Of a DNA stretch of 64,000 bases, positions 1-28,617 are shown in pieces; the stretch's first letter is position 1, and each line of letters begins with the position of its first letter. The notes under the pieces were generated by a model, which saw only the letters and a program-made list of their open reading frames with translations, was not told where the DNA came from and did no database searches. The DNA is from Unio delphinus. Its lineage: Eukaryota > Mollusca > Bivalvia > Unionida > Unionidae. Location of the stretch: contig JAQISU010000036.1 of NCBI GenBank assembly GCA_029339505.1, forward strand, positions 7,788,501 through 7,852,500, given 5' to 3'. A program made the position numbers and the translations under genes.

Positions 1-509
1 AGTTGAACTTTCAACTGTTGCTGTAGTCCCGCCACTTGAGGTAGTTTTAGATGTTTCCACCGTTGTCACTGAACCGTTAGAACGTGGTGTGGTAGTAGTT
101 CCACTACATGGAATCGACGTGCTTGTTGGGTTGTTAGGTGTCATTACAGAAGGTGATGTTGTTGCTGACAATAATGTTGTCGAGGCTTCCGATGTTGTTG
201 GCGTCATTGTCATTATTGCTTGTGAAGTTGTACCTTCAGATATTGTTGTTTTAGTACTGATTGTATTCTCTGTTTTGAATGAAGTATGTGGCATCAAGGT
301 AGCATCCGTAGACGGACCCATTGCACTGGTAGTTGTCAATGAAAGGGACGAAGTGCTCATCTCCATCGTTACCGAGTTTTCTGCTTTAGTTGTTGCCGTT
401 GACGATGTTACCTCTGAATTCGTACTTTCAGATGTCATTCTGGTCCCACCATTAATAGTAGCACTGGTTGTACTTGCTTCTGTCATGGACGTGGATGTAC
501 TTGGTGTTT
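1..509 (-). CDS. mucin-like Ser/Thr-rich coding segment, partial
   Basis: Read on the minus strand, this stretch is open from about 509 to the left edge of the window, roughly 169 codons, and more than half of the residues are Thr or Ser with scattered Pro, Ala and Glu (for example TSSTATTK and GTTSQAIMTMTPTTSEASTT). Composition of this kind is typical of O-glycosylated mucin (PTS) domains of secreted or membrane proteins. An in-frame TAA lies just upstream at about 507-509, so the 5' boundary should be a splice acceptor or an internal start (ATG at 486), and I see no clear acceptor. The plus-strand frame over 89-571 is a Val-rich shadow of this Thr-rich frame. It may belong to a neighbouring gene or be an inverted duplicate of a mucin exon of the EGF/SEA gene downstream. 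Confidence 0.6.
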
Positions 510-676
510 TTGTGCATTATGTATCTTCTGCAAACGGAATCTCGACTACTGAAGGTTTTCAGAACTTCTAGCAGGTCAAACTTGTCTGTGTAATTGTGAT
601 TCTTATGATCCTAGTGTTGAAGTAACTTTATCGTTTCAAGATTACTGACATTGACACCGAAAGCTCATTTGATTAG

Positions 677-762
<86 letters not shown>
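677..762. repeat. (AT)n microsatellite
   Basis: Uninterrupted AT dinucleotide run of about 86 bp. Confidence 0.97.
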
Positions 763-766
<4 letters not shown>

Positions 767-989
767 CAGTCTGTCTATCTCTCGCACATGTTGAGAGTTA
801 GTCTCATAGTTCTAATCAATTAAATTGTGTTTCCAGATATCGTGGAATGTTTGATAACAGAATAGATCATATTTAACTCTGAAGTAATTACTTTTCAACG
901 AATGCCTGGATCATAATTAGATACAAAAACTGTATAATAAATTGCTTTCTGCCAAAACTTTAAATGTCTACTCATAACAATGTATGTTC

Positions 990-991
<2 letters not shown>

Positions 992-1066
<75 letters not shown>

Positions 1067-1073
1067 TATATAT
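992..1073. repeat. (TA)n microsatellite
   Basis: Nearly pure TA run. With 677-762 it separates the two inverted Ser/Thr-rich segments. Confidence 0.97.
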
Positions 1074-1096
1074 CATTTGGCATTACTTTCTAATAG

Positions 1097-1209
1097 CGAC
1101 AAGTCCCATAACAACAAGTGCGACAACTCCATTTACTGACAGCACAAAAACACCAAGTACATCCACGTCCATAAATAGAAGCTTGATGGCAATTACTAAT
1201 AATAAGACT
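1097..1209 (+). pseudogene. short Ser/Thr-rich inverted copy of the 1-509 mucin segment
   Basis: After a plausible acceptor (TTTCTAATAG, AG at 1095-1096) a phase-1 frame encodes TSPITTSATTPFTDSTKTPS and continues to a TAA at about 1209. The stretch at 1134-1164 is nearly identical to the reverse complement of 484-515, both reading KTPSTSTS, so the two segments are inverted relatives. I see no convincing donor before the stop. It could be a decayed mucin-type exon of the plus-strand EGF/SEA gene, whose other extracellular exons also sit in phase 1. Confidence 0.35.
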
Positions 1210-1399
1210 TAATTGGCGTATTTGGCTTAATTCTTCTATGGCTGATTGGGTTTCGACGTTTCTAGAAGTATTAAGTAACTTCTCATTGGTTGGTCTAGGT
1301 CACATGAATAGTAAAATTAGTAGTGTGAGGTATATTGTGCAATCAGTCCATCTATATAAAAAGAGGGCTGAGAAATCATTTTCATTCCGATTTGGGAGT

Positions 1400-2320
1400 C
1401 ATTTACATTTCTTTTGGTCTATGTTGTAAGTTTGCAGACGTGTTTCATGTACTTGGATATTTTTCAAATATGTACCACTTCCAACTTCCTTCTCTCCAGT
1501 GGTCCTTCCGGACCTCTTTGCAAATTGCTTCCATGACAAAGTACAAACCATTAAAGATAAGCTTGACAACAATTTCAACTGACTCATCAGCACCATACAG
1601 TTGCGATTCAGAATTTCAGTGACACCTGTTAGCAACATATGAACCTGTCCCTATTGATTTAGTACAGACAATAGTGAAATCATTCGAAACTTGATACAAT
1701 TCTATCATCACTGCTAACTGAGTGCTTAGATCTAGTGTTGCCTTCACTAACTGATATTCCCATCATTTCTCAAAAGTGCCATTATATAGCCTCTGCAGAA
1801 GAAGTCAACAATAGACCATAGCGATTTAAGGAACTGCAGCACACTTTCTAATTACTGGTTCGCATTAAAAAAATCCTTGAAAAAAAGTTGTTCTAAACCA
1901 GTTTGTTTCTTATCAATTGAATTCAAACAGTCTTTTAGCAATATACAGTCTTTATATCGCCCTTGCCACAGTTCTGAAACTACTCTTCTGAAAGTAGCTA
2001 ACATTAAATTCACACAGTCAGTACGAAACCTACGGGTTATCCTGTACAGTACACTCACATTGCACGGACATGTCATGAACATTTGCAGCAAAGCTGAATA
2101 TTTTGAGCTGAGACGCATCAGCTCCATTTGCAAATATCTTTCAGGTGATGCCACTAAAACACTTGAGTCTTCATTAGTACTTTTACGACTAGACAACTGT
2201 ATATCAATTAAGCCTGCTTTGTGTCCATATCTACTCCAGAAACTTCAAACTGTTCAAAGCACAGCAACAACAAACCAGACAAAAATTAGATTCTGTTCGA
2301 TAAATAAAGTGTTCCAATAG
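1400..2320 (+). mobile_element. LINE (CR1/L2-like) reverse transcriptase fragment
   Basis: Pieces of a LINE open reading frame appear on the plus strand in shifting frames. About 1507-1575 resembles the connector with DLFANCFHDK; about 1770-1800 has KSAII followed by a PL-QKK-like segment and then DLRN; 1995-2260 matches the RT thumb region (SVRNLRVILYSTLTLHGHV, then LRRISSICKYLSGDATKTL, LVLLRLDNC, LLQKLQTVQ). These are hallmark motifs of CR1/L2/Rex-type reverse transcriptases. Several frameshifts and stops mean it is a dead 5'-truncated fragment. The minus-strand frame at 1852-2196 is a shadow. Confidence 0.8.
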
Positions 2321-3224
2321 CATGCAATGGCATAAGACAAAATGGCTTTTTTTTACAAGAAAACAAACAAAATTAAAAAAATATAAATTGAATAAAATAT
2401 TCATAACATAATATACTTCAAGATGCGCCAAACATCACAACATCATAAATCCATCCATTAGTGAAGAGAAATTGTATCGTCTGCCCCAAGTGGAAATCAT
2501 TATATCACATATCCAACGCCAAATGAAACTGAAAACTATTCACTACTTTCAAACGGCAAAACACCTGTATCATATACAAAGCGAAATGTTCGCACATGGC
2601 TCAGAAGCAGACTAAATAATTCCAATCAACGTGACTTCAGAAGTATCCATTGTCCACGTCTACGAAACAAAACTTGATATCAATAGCTGTCAAGATCATT
2701 GTCCGAATTCTGCTGAAAAGGCACACGCATCGCACTGATCAAATCCTACTGCTTGAAAAACAACGTGACTATAGAAAGAACCAAGGAACATACATGGTGC
2801 TTGCAACTCTTCAACGCCAAAAGCTATATCATTAACCTGAGAATAATCTGCACACAGTTGTCATCGACCTAACACAATAAGTTTGCACAGGAATTCTAAG
2901 AGGTGCTGGGATATCATGGAAATATTTGACTGCACAGAGAACTTCATTCCAGTGGTTTGGCAAATCTGTCATGACATCTGGCTCAGTGGCAGTCGGTGAG
3001 TCATCTGCATACCATGAGCATTGCCAGGAATAAAACCGGAAAACTATGATATGGATAGGCAATTGATACCGGATTGCTGGCATGATGTTATGTTTGAGCT
3101 GACTACATAAGAAAACGTTACAGGAAGTGACTGTTCATGATCTCCTAATAATGACTTGTAGCAATGTATGAACCGTTTCTCTTCAGATTCTGACACTTTC
3201 AGTTTCACAGTCACTTTAAGAAGA
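2321..3224. other. no gene recognised
   Basis: AT-rich sequence with only short frames on both strands and no motif that I can name. It may be older transposon debris lying between two LINE fragments. Confidence 0.5.
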
Positions 3225-3425
3225 CAGAGATGATGCACCAATCTGCACGAGAAAAGCTTTTCCTAGAGCCCATCATTACGCTAGGCTGAGAACAATTTAA
3301 CCTATCTGGGTAGCAAACTGTCCCGTGTAGTCCACACAGATGATGAAACCAACTCTAGAATATCTAAAACAAGTGTTACCTTTTACTAAGCAAATGTATG
3401 GGGTTAAGAGGAGTCGAATAAGATA
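3225..3425 (+). mobile_element. probable LINE reverse transcriptase remnant
   Basis: A broken plus-strand frame reads YLGSKLSRVVHTDDETNSRI and then SKTSVTFY, a pattern close to the conserved 'YLGS.LS...H.D.E...RI.KA..AF' block found downstream of the catalytic core in RTE/Jockey-type RTs. Stops follow at once. Family assignment is tentative. Confidence 0.5.
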
Positions 3426-4929
3426 TTATACAGCCAGATGTAGGAGGGAAAGCAATCTACGATTGGTCAGAAGAAAAGCGTCAGAGATTCCTTCAAGTAA
3501 TTTTTAAGATACTTGAACATTGACTTTGAGATTTGGAACGATATCGCACAGGATCGTTCTACAAGGTGTAGTGGTATCCTTTCATGAGCAGCTAAAGACT
3601 GCACGCGGGAGAATTTCAAAGGAAGTGAAGACATGGTAGCAGCAATAAAACTGCGGCACTTCTTCGACTGATACAGCAAACTCAAGTGGCATTTCCAATC
3701 ATGATCAGGCACAAATGCAACTGATCAGACATTCATGTAATCATCCAAACAACACCAGTTATTGTCGGCATGATCATCCTCGAGCTCAAAGGACGAAGAA
3801 CACTCAATACATAGTATTCATACAAAGTGTTGCTCAGAGGCATTCTCTGAGACAGTGAAAAACGATTTGGAATGAGTGGATCTAATGGGATACAAAAAAC
3901 GTATAAACGAATAACATGTTATAAGGATTGTCAAGGCAAGCGTTTTAGGATATTAGTAAACCATCTTGTGCTGTATCTTATTCCTGGTACAAATTTGAAA
4001 CTCAGTAAGGGACTTTTACATTGAATGTAGCCTGGCTCTAACTTTCCAAACTGTATCAAAAGCCCAGTTTTTCTCCGAAACCGATCAACACCACCTCAGA
4101 ACCTTCAAGCAGGATTGTAAAGTAGAACTATTAACCTGTCCATTTTGTTAATGTTGTTTTAAAACGTTTTCTTAAAGATCAGTTGTGGAAAAACTCATAA
4201 CGTGTATGTTTTAAAGGTTGAACCTTATAGTAGTGGTCTACAGGGTACACAAAAAGATCTGAGCAACACAGCTTGGTAAGAGTCGAATGTGTTATCTTTG
4301 ATTGAGCGCTAGCAAGGAATGATTATCAAACTTTTAAAACGTACAATCGGTGAAAAACGCAGATGTCGAATATGTCAACATTATGTTCTGCTGCTATAAC
4401 GTTTCTTAACTGTGATGTCTAGTTAATGAAATTTGTGATAGCGAGCCATCAAAGGAATAGTACTTCAAAATACTTTCACTCTCAGACACCATTTCTGGGG
4501 AGCCGGTATTATATAGTGGATTGGCATCGACCTTAACGAGGAATTTGATTTGTATTAAATGGTATTGGATTATATTGAATTGTATTGAATTGTATTATAT
4601 TATTATACTAAAACGTTAATAAAACACACAGCTTGATATGGTATTACATACTTTCACTAGAAGTATGCACTTACCAATATTGACCTAACTGTTGTATTAC
4701 CATCATTATTATATTTAACTTTTTCTTGTTTTCTTTTTCTTCATCATCGTCTTATATTATTGCTTTTCTTCTTCTTTTTCTTCTTCCTCTTCTTCTTCTT
4801 CTTCTTCAAGGACAGTTATTTGTTAACTTTGTTCAGTAAGATTTGTTTGAAATGCAAATATTGAGCCTTTTCGCAAATATGTGATACGTAATGTTCTTGC
4901 TGATATCTAAATATGTATTATCTTTCCAG
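3426..4929. other. intergenic or intronic; pyrimidine-rich tract
   Basis: No coding signal recognised. About 4715-4806 is a TTC/CTT-rich pyrimidine tract. The stretch ends in the polypyrimidine and AG acceptor of the EGF exon. Confidence 0.6.
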
Positions 4930-22412
<17,483 letters not shown>

Positions 22413-22420
22413 AGGAAGGA

Positions 22421-22426
<6 letters not shown>

Positions 22427-22497
<71 letters not shown>
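22427..22497. repeat. (TA)n microsatellite
   Basis: Pure TA run of about 70 bp. Confidence 0.97.
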
Positions 22498-22499
<2 letters not shown>

Positions 22500-23399
22500 T
22501 TTTGTTATAATAGGTTAATTCACAATTTTCTTCTACTTACAGAATCCAATATACAACTAAATGATGCATCAGAAGAAGAAAAAAACATTCAGAAATCTGC
22601 TGTGCCGCTAAACAAACTGTATACTCTAAAATATAGGTCACTGTGTCGCATTGTTTATTCGCACTATGTAAAGATGATCAGACGTTGTTTTCATGATCAA
22701 ATGTTCTTCGATTCTTTGTACGATGCTGTATTGAAAAATGATAGCTGCAATTAATATTTAACAATGATCTTTGTACTTGACTACTAAAACTTTTTGAAAT
22801 ATGTTTTCTTAAATTTAGAAATGTTCATATTTTTTAATTTGATTTCATTGCCTGTTTATTTAAGAATGCTTTTCTCGAGTTGAGGTTTTTTCTAAATACA
22901 GAAATGCGTTGCTAAGTAATGCGAGTTAAACAAAGTTCAATAATGCTAAATAAATACATTTAAAACTACCTTAATGTATAATCTATAATAAGATTACAAT
23001 GACCTCTCATCACATGTCTTGCAAAGCTGAATATAATGAGAATATTTTGCGATATATATTTGCCAAGTTAGAATTAATAGAAATGAATGTATGTGTTTTT
23101 AGGATTTTTTTTAAAGTTAGTTGAAGTCTGGGCCTCTCGACTTTGTTTTTTTTTGGTTAGCATTTTGTAGGTATAGTGTTAAACACCGGTTTCAATAGTG
23201 TTATTAACCAAGATGAAAAGTGTTATTCACCGGTATGATACGAAATACTAATGCTCAGCACTTAAACCGGTCTAAAGTAACAACTCTTAAGTAACAACTC
23301 TGAAAAGAAAGACTGTTTTAGATGATATTTAATCCACTGATGAAAACCATTTTAGGTAAAATAACACATATAAAATAAATATTTGGATTTATTTCATAT
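22498..23399. other. 3' flank of EGF/SEA gene, no separate gene seen
   Basis: Contains the possible alternative exon near 22543-22750, then AT-rich sequence with no coding signal. Confidence 0.5.
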
Positions 23400-24415
23400 A
23401 GACGCCCTACCCAATTAATATACATCCTCCACTATATTAGCATATTTTGTACTAATCCTCCGCTATATTAGCATACCCACTTATTACACATCCTCAGCTA
23501 TATTAGCATACCCACTTAGTACACATCCTCCGCTATATTAGCATACCCACTTATTACACATCCTCCGCTATATTAGCATATCCACTTAATACACATCCTC
23601 CGCTATATTAGCATACCCACTTAATACACATCCTCCGCTATATTAGCATACCCACTTATTACACATCCTCAACCATATTAGCATGTCCACTTAATACACA
23701 TCCTCACTCACTTTATTACACATCCTCCGCTATATTAACATATCCACTTATTACACATCCTCCGCTATATTAGCATGGCCACCTAATACACATCCTCCGC
23801 TATTTTAGCATACCCACTTAATACACATCCTCCGCTATATTAGCATACCCACTTAATACACATCCTCCGCTATATTAGCATACCAACTTATTACACATCC
23901 TCAGCCATATTAGCATGCCCACTTAATACACATCCTCACTCACTTATTACACATCCTCCGCTATATTAGCATAACCACTTATTACACATCCTCAGCCATA
24001 TTAGCATGCCCACTTAATACACTTCCTCACTCACTTATTTCACCTCTTCCGCTATATTAGCATATCCACTTAATACACATCCTCCGCTATATTAGCATAT
24101 CCACTTATTACACATCCTCCGCAATATTAGCATGCCCACTTAATACACATCCTCCGCTATATTAGCATACCCACTTAATCCACATCCTCCGCTATATTAG
24201 CATATCCACTTAATACAAATCCTCTTCTCTATTAGCATATCCACTTATTACACATTCTCCGCTATATTAGCATATCCACTTAATACAAATCCTCCACTAT
24301 ATTAGCATACCCTCTTAATACACACCCTCCACTATAGTCGCACACCCATAAATCATGTTACTTTGTTAGAATACCAACTTAATTCCCATTCTCCACTATA
24401 TTATCATACACAAAA
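23400..24415. repeat. minisatellite, about 35-bp unit
   Basis: About 28 imperfect units of CCTCCGCTATATTAGCATAC + CCACTTAATACACAT, degenerating at the 3' end. Confidence 0.96.
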
Positions 24416-25950
24416 ATTCATGTCGCTAATACAGAGTAAGCTAGAATAAGGAAGTTAAAAGCATTGGGATATATCACATGTTTATGCAAATTTAAACTAT
24501 TAGTATAAGAGTTTTCTTTCTATTACAAAAACAATAAATACAGATACAGAAAAAAACACGAATACATATATTCCACATATGTATTGTCTTACCAGTAACT
24601 GCGCATGATGCATTACTGACCTTTACTATGATTTAACACTTGCAGGGTCGATAGACACATCTCAAATATAAATCAACGATTAGAAAGAGTCCATAAGCTG
24701 AGTATACAAGCTGTGTGATTAACTTAATACAGCGTTTTTTTTAAAAATATTTGTTCGTGGAATTTTTTTTAGGAATAGCATCCCTAGATCCAGTTTATAA
24801 GCACACTTGAATAAACTTTCCAATAAATAGTTCGAGTTATTAGAATGGTTACTGCGATATGTAAGATAATTTTGCTGTAAAGTTACATATTTTATCTTGA
24901 ATAGCACAATTTAGCAGCATGAACAGCTTCTTTGCTTGATAACTTTAAAAAAAGATTGTGATATTTTATTTTAAATCTTTCACTTTGTATTTGAGGGAAA
25001 TAAATTATATTGCTTAGTTAGTCAACGCTTGTTGATTTTGCTTTGTTTCTAATTATTTTTAGGGTATAGTGTCATAACAATTCATACATCAATACGTATC
25101 ATTCATTTTCAAATGGACTATGAAAGTATAAAATGCAAGACAAATATTTAGATACGTAATTAAATAAGTTTTGACCTTCGCGATGTGATGTATTTAATTT
25201 TAGCTTATATTCTAACTGATAACAAGCGAAAATTATGATTTTTGTTAACATCGCCCACCCACTCACCCCGTCCCAACAAACGAAAATCACTTCCGTCAGG
25301 CTAATTTCAAAACTGCACGTCTGCGAACGAGATTTGCATATTGTATGCTATTTTTAGCATGCAATAGATTAACTAGACGTTTCTAAATGTCTAAATATTT
25401 AGATTTCTAAGATTCGTAAAGTTTAATGTTGTCGAAGAGTAATCTCAAACCTGTGCATTAAGAAGCTCAGCATATCAAATTACACGTTTTAGAATATTTC
25501 GTTTTTCAAAGTGTGGCAGACTAAAATATAATCAATTGTAAATTTATCGTTTGGACTTAGTTATGCAATAGGTTCAAAATGAGTGTTTAACAGTTTGTGA
25601 CTGTTTTGTGAAAATATTAATCATATATAATTAATTGTAGCGTATTGTTCACACTCCAGTCGCTTTTGCATTTCAGTCAGTTCTCTAACTTAGTTTGCAG
25701 ATATGTGTTACTGAATACAACAAAATCTTTCATGAAATAGGTCACTTAACTTGATGTTGAGCTTCAGTGATGAATTGGGGTCAATTTCTTGTGCATTATT
25801 GGGCAACCAGCTTTTGTAGCTTATGGTATAGTCTTTAAATAGATGATGGTTATTTGAAAAGACCAAATAGGAATCTAATTTTGTCCTTTTCCGTACTGAG
25901 AATATCATCATAATAATCATCAGTATTTCAAAGTTTCTTAATAGTATTTT
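24416..25950. other. AT-rich intergenic, no gene recognised
   Basis: Only short frames without recognisable motifs. I see no RNA gene or transposon end. Confidence 0.55.
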
Positions 25951-25954
25951 CATT

Positions 25955-26600
25955 GTCAGTGTGTTTGGTTTTGCAAATCATGATATCATTATTTGTCGGT
26001 GCGTGTCGTGTGTAAATCATGATATCATTATTTGTCAGTGTGTTTTGTGTGTAAATCATGATATCATTATTTGTCGGTGTGTTTTGATTGCAAATCATGA
26101 TATCATTATTTGTCCGTGTGTTTTAAATGTAAATCATGATATCATTATTTGTCGGTTTGTTTTGTGTGTAAATCATGATATCATTATGTGTCGGTGTGTT
26201 TGTGTGTAAATCATGATATCATTTTTTGTCATTATGTTTCATGTGTAAATCATGATTTCATTATTTTGTCGGTGTGTTTTGTGTGCGAATCATGATATCA
26301 TTTTTTTTTGTCAGTATGTTTTGTGTTAAAATCATGATATCATTATTTGTCGGTATGTTTTGTGTGGAAATCATGATATCATTATTTGTCATTATGTTTC
26401 GTGTGTAAATCATGATATCATTATTTGTCGGTGTGTTTCGAATGTAAATCATATCATTATTTGTCGGTATGTTTTGTGTATAAATCATGATATCATTATC
26501 TGTCTGTTTGTTTTGTGTGTAAATCATATCATTATTTGTCATTATGTTTTGTGTGTAAATCATGATATCATTATTTGTCATTATGTTTCGTGTGTAAATC
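25955..26600. repeat. minisatellite, about 39-bp unit (TAAATCATGATATCATTATT...)
   Basis: About 16 units of AAATCATGATATCATTATTT + GTCGGTGTGTTTTGTGTGT. Each unit has the palindrome ATCATGATATCAT. The repeat frames on both strands (NHDIIICRCV and its reverse) are artefacts. Confidence 0.96.
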
Positions 26601-27312
26601 ACCATATAATAAAATAGGTTTTAGGTTATTTAAGATATGTAAGGATGATTTATATTATCGACAACTAAGACATAGGTCTGACCTGATTGCCTCACTCCAC
26701 AAAACAGTCACAAACAGGTAAACACTTCTTCCTTTACATATTGTATGAATATATAGTTTAAAATGATAAATTTACATTTAAATTTCAATAGTCTTGTAAC
26801 TAGTTTATTTTTATTGTTTGTAGCGAAATTATAATAATAATTGTGTCACCGTTTTATACAAAATTACAAATAACTGAAAAATATCAAATGCTCACATTGA
26901 TAACGAAGAATATGTCCACACAAAATGTTAGTGGAAACTCATCGATATAGCAGAGACACTCTGACATTTATTCTTTGTTTGTACAATCAATTATTTTCCA
27001 ACTACTTGCTCTTCAAAAGTTTTTTAAAATAAATGGGGTTTTCATTTTAAACTTTTGTTCTCATCTCTATGAATATTGCTGTTGGAGGTTTTATACAAAA
27101 TGTCGTCCTTCTTCTTCGGTAGTATAATTACAATTAGAGACTTTGACAATAATAGTGACATGGTTCATCGTTGACAGATGAATTATATGTTATCCTGTAA
27201 AGGACATGTGAGCGAAGTCATTCTTGTTGCTTCATATCTGATGCCAATTTCATCTGGCCATTTTGTTCAATCGATAGCAAAAATAGCATCTATTTACTAA
27301 ACTAACACTTTC

Positions 27313-27645
27313 TACAAAAACGAAAAATATACGGTCGATAACACCAAACCGAAGCTTCTAACTAACCGAGATGTTTACCACATGGACACTTATTCGATGT
27401 CACATCCTCTCTGCTGCTGTAAATTAGATCACATCATATATCAACACAGGTTCGCGTAGTGTTAATAACTCTAGATGGGTACGAGAAATGTATACCAGTC
27501 CTTGATTCTGTCAGGTGAAAATTACCAGAACGTCAAGAAGCACAAGCTGCATTTGCCGAGGACACAGAATAATTATATAAAGCAATCGACGAACCAACTA
27601 AAAAGATTGCCGAGGGTACAAAAGCTGTAAAAGAATCACCCTAGT
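27313..27645 (+). mobile_element. Polinton fragment, copy 3 (TIR piece plus minor virion gene start)
   Basis: 27313-27410 resembles the copy-2 TIR (CGATAACACCAAACCGAAGC against CAATAACGCCAAACCCAAGC) and includes the inner motif CCTCTCTGCTGCTG (about 27407-27420). At 27483-27644 a plus-strand frame with two stops reads CIPVLDSVR, ERQEAQAAFAEDTE and LYKAIDEPTKKIAEGTK, aligning with YIPVRDSVR and TEDLFKPITTATKGV of the minor protein at 33824-35581. The rest of the element is missing. Confidence 0.7.
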
Positions 27646-28107
27646 AATCAACTATATTAAAGTCATTCCATAATTGCACATGTCTTTTTCCCAATAGACA
27701 CAACCTGTAGATATGCAAGTCAGATTATTTTTGCTCTTTGTCAACAATTTCTTCAGCCTTCCTTTTTATCATTAAATTATTTTTTGTGCTCAATTTGAAA
27801 ATGTTTCTTTTCCTTCGCATTGAGAGCTTTTCTTCTTTCAAGATGGTGTTTGTTTTGCCGACATGGAGTGCGCATATTATGACTTAGGGCTACATCTGTT
27901 ATCTTATGCAAGAAATCTGTCTTCTTATAGTAATTAAATGCACTTTTCTAGATGTCTTCAAAACTTCAATTTCTTTGTTTTCAGCTTCTTTTGTAGGTGA
28001 TGTACCTAACTCTTCCATCTGAGATCAGCGTAATTTGTATTCAGACCTAAATTTCTGTAAAAGCTGTCTGAATCTTTTTTATATTGTTAATAGTGGTGGC
28101 CATAGTC
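27646..28107. other. no gene recognised
   Basis: Sequence between Polinton fragment 3 and a SINE. Lys/Glu-rich short minus-strand frames are present (for example EELGTSPTKEAENKEIEVLK near 27990), but no family is recognised. Confidence 0.4.
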
Positions 28108-28117
28108 ATCAGCATCA

Positions 28118-28363
28118 GGGGTTCCTGAGTGGCCAAATGGTCTAAAGTACTCTCCGTTATGGATCACTGCCATCTCACCTCTGTCTGCGTGGGTTCGAGT
28201 CTCGGATTCAGCCAATGTCGGTATATGAGAAAGCATGCCAGCAGCTTCTCGTTTGTCGGTGGTTCTTTCTGAGGTTTTCCCAGGTTTCTCCTTCACCATC
28301 AATACTGGCCACCATGTATAGCCTATCTTGTGGTGAAAAATGGCGTTAAACCCTACAACATGA
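28118..28363 (+). mobile_element. tRNA-derived SINE, family 2 (plus)
   Basis: The head GGTTCCTGAGTGGCCAAATG contains an A box, and GGGTTCGAGTCTCGG a B box; the long spacing suggests a type II (Ser/Leu-like) tRNA origin. The distal part ends TGGCGTTAAACCCTAC. The perfect target duplication is ATCAGCATCA (28108-28117 and 28364-28373). Confidence 0.92.
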
Positions 28364-28445
28364 ATCAGCATCAAATTTAGAAATTTGTTAGATTTTGATG
28401 CAAATATGATTTCGTAAAATTTAATCAACTTTTAATAATTGATAC

Positions 28446-28604
28446 AGCAGCAGAGAGGGCGAACCGACCAAATTTTATAGGCGTCGATTCGGCAAACTGA
28501 GGCTTCCTCGTAAATGCTTAATAGAAGCCTCCATTTGGCAAAAAAGTGACGCCAACGTCGTTGGCATGCACCCCCTCTGCTGCTATGGGTTAACAATGTT
28601 TTAA
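28446..28604 (+). repeat. left terminal inverted repeat, Polinton copy 1
   Basis: Outer end AGCAGCAGAGAGGGCGAAC, inner end ACCCCCTCTGCTGCTATGGG, so the TIR is itself bracketed by an inverted 15-16-bp motif. It contains the palindrome GCCAACGTCGTTGGC. By eye it differs from the right TIR at roughly ten positions. Confidence 0.95.
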
Positions 28605-28617
28605 CGATGAAAATCAT

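Noticed and set aside
89..571. 160-residue Val/Ile-rich plus-strand frame
   Set aside because: It is the antisense shadow of a Thr/Ser-rich minus-strand frame with far more protein-like, mucin-type composition.
895..1083. Tyr-Ile repeat protein frame
   Set aside because: Produced entirely by the (TA)n microsatellite.
23400..24415. Possible CRISPR-like array
   Set aside because: Units are contiguous with no unique spacers, in an animal genome with many minisatellites; the same applies to 58944-59870 and 60650-61455.
25961..26617. Repeat proteins (NHDIIICRCV and the reverse-strand version)
   Set aside because: A 39-bp minisatellite, a multiple of three, keeps frames open on both strands; no domain and no splice context.
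28446..28604. The 160-bp repeats as independent MITEs inserted in inverted orientation
   Set aside because: Neither repeat has its own flanking duplication, whereas the outer flanks match each other (GATAC) and both repeats share the same inner flank ATGGGTTAAC.
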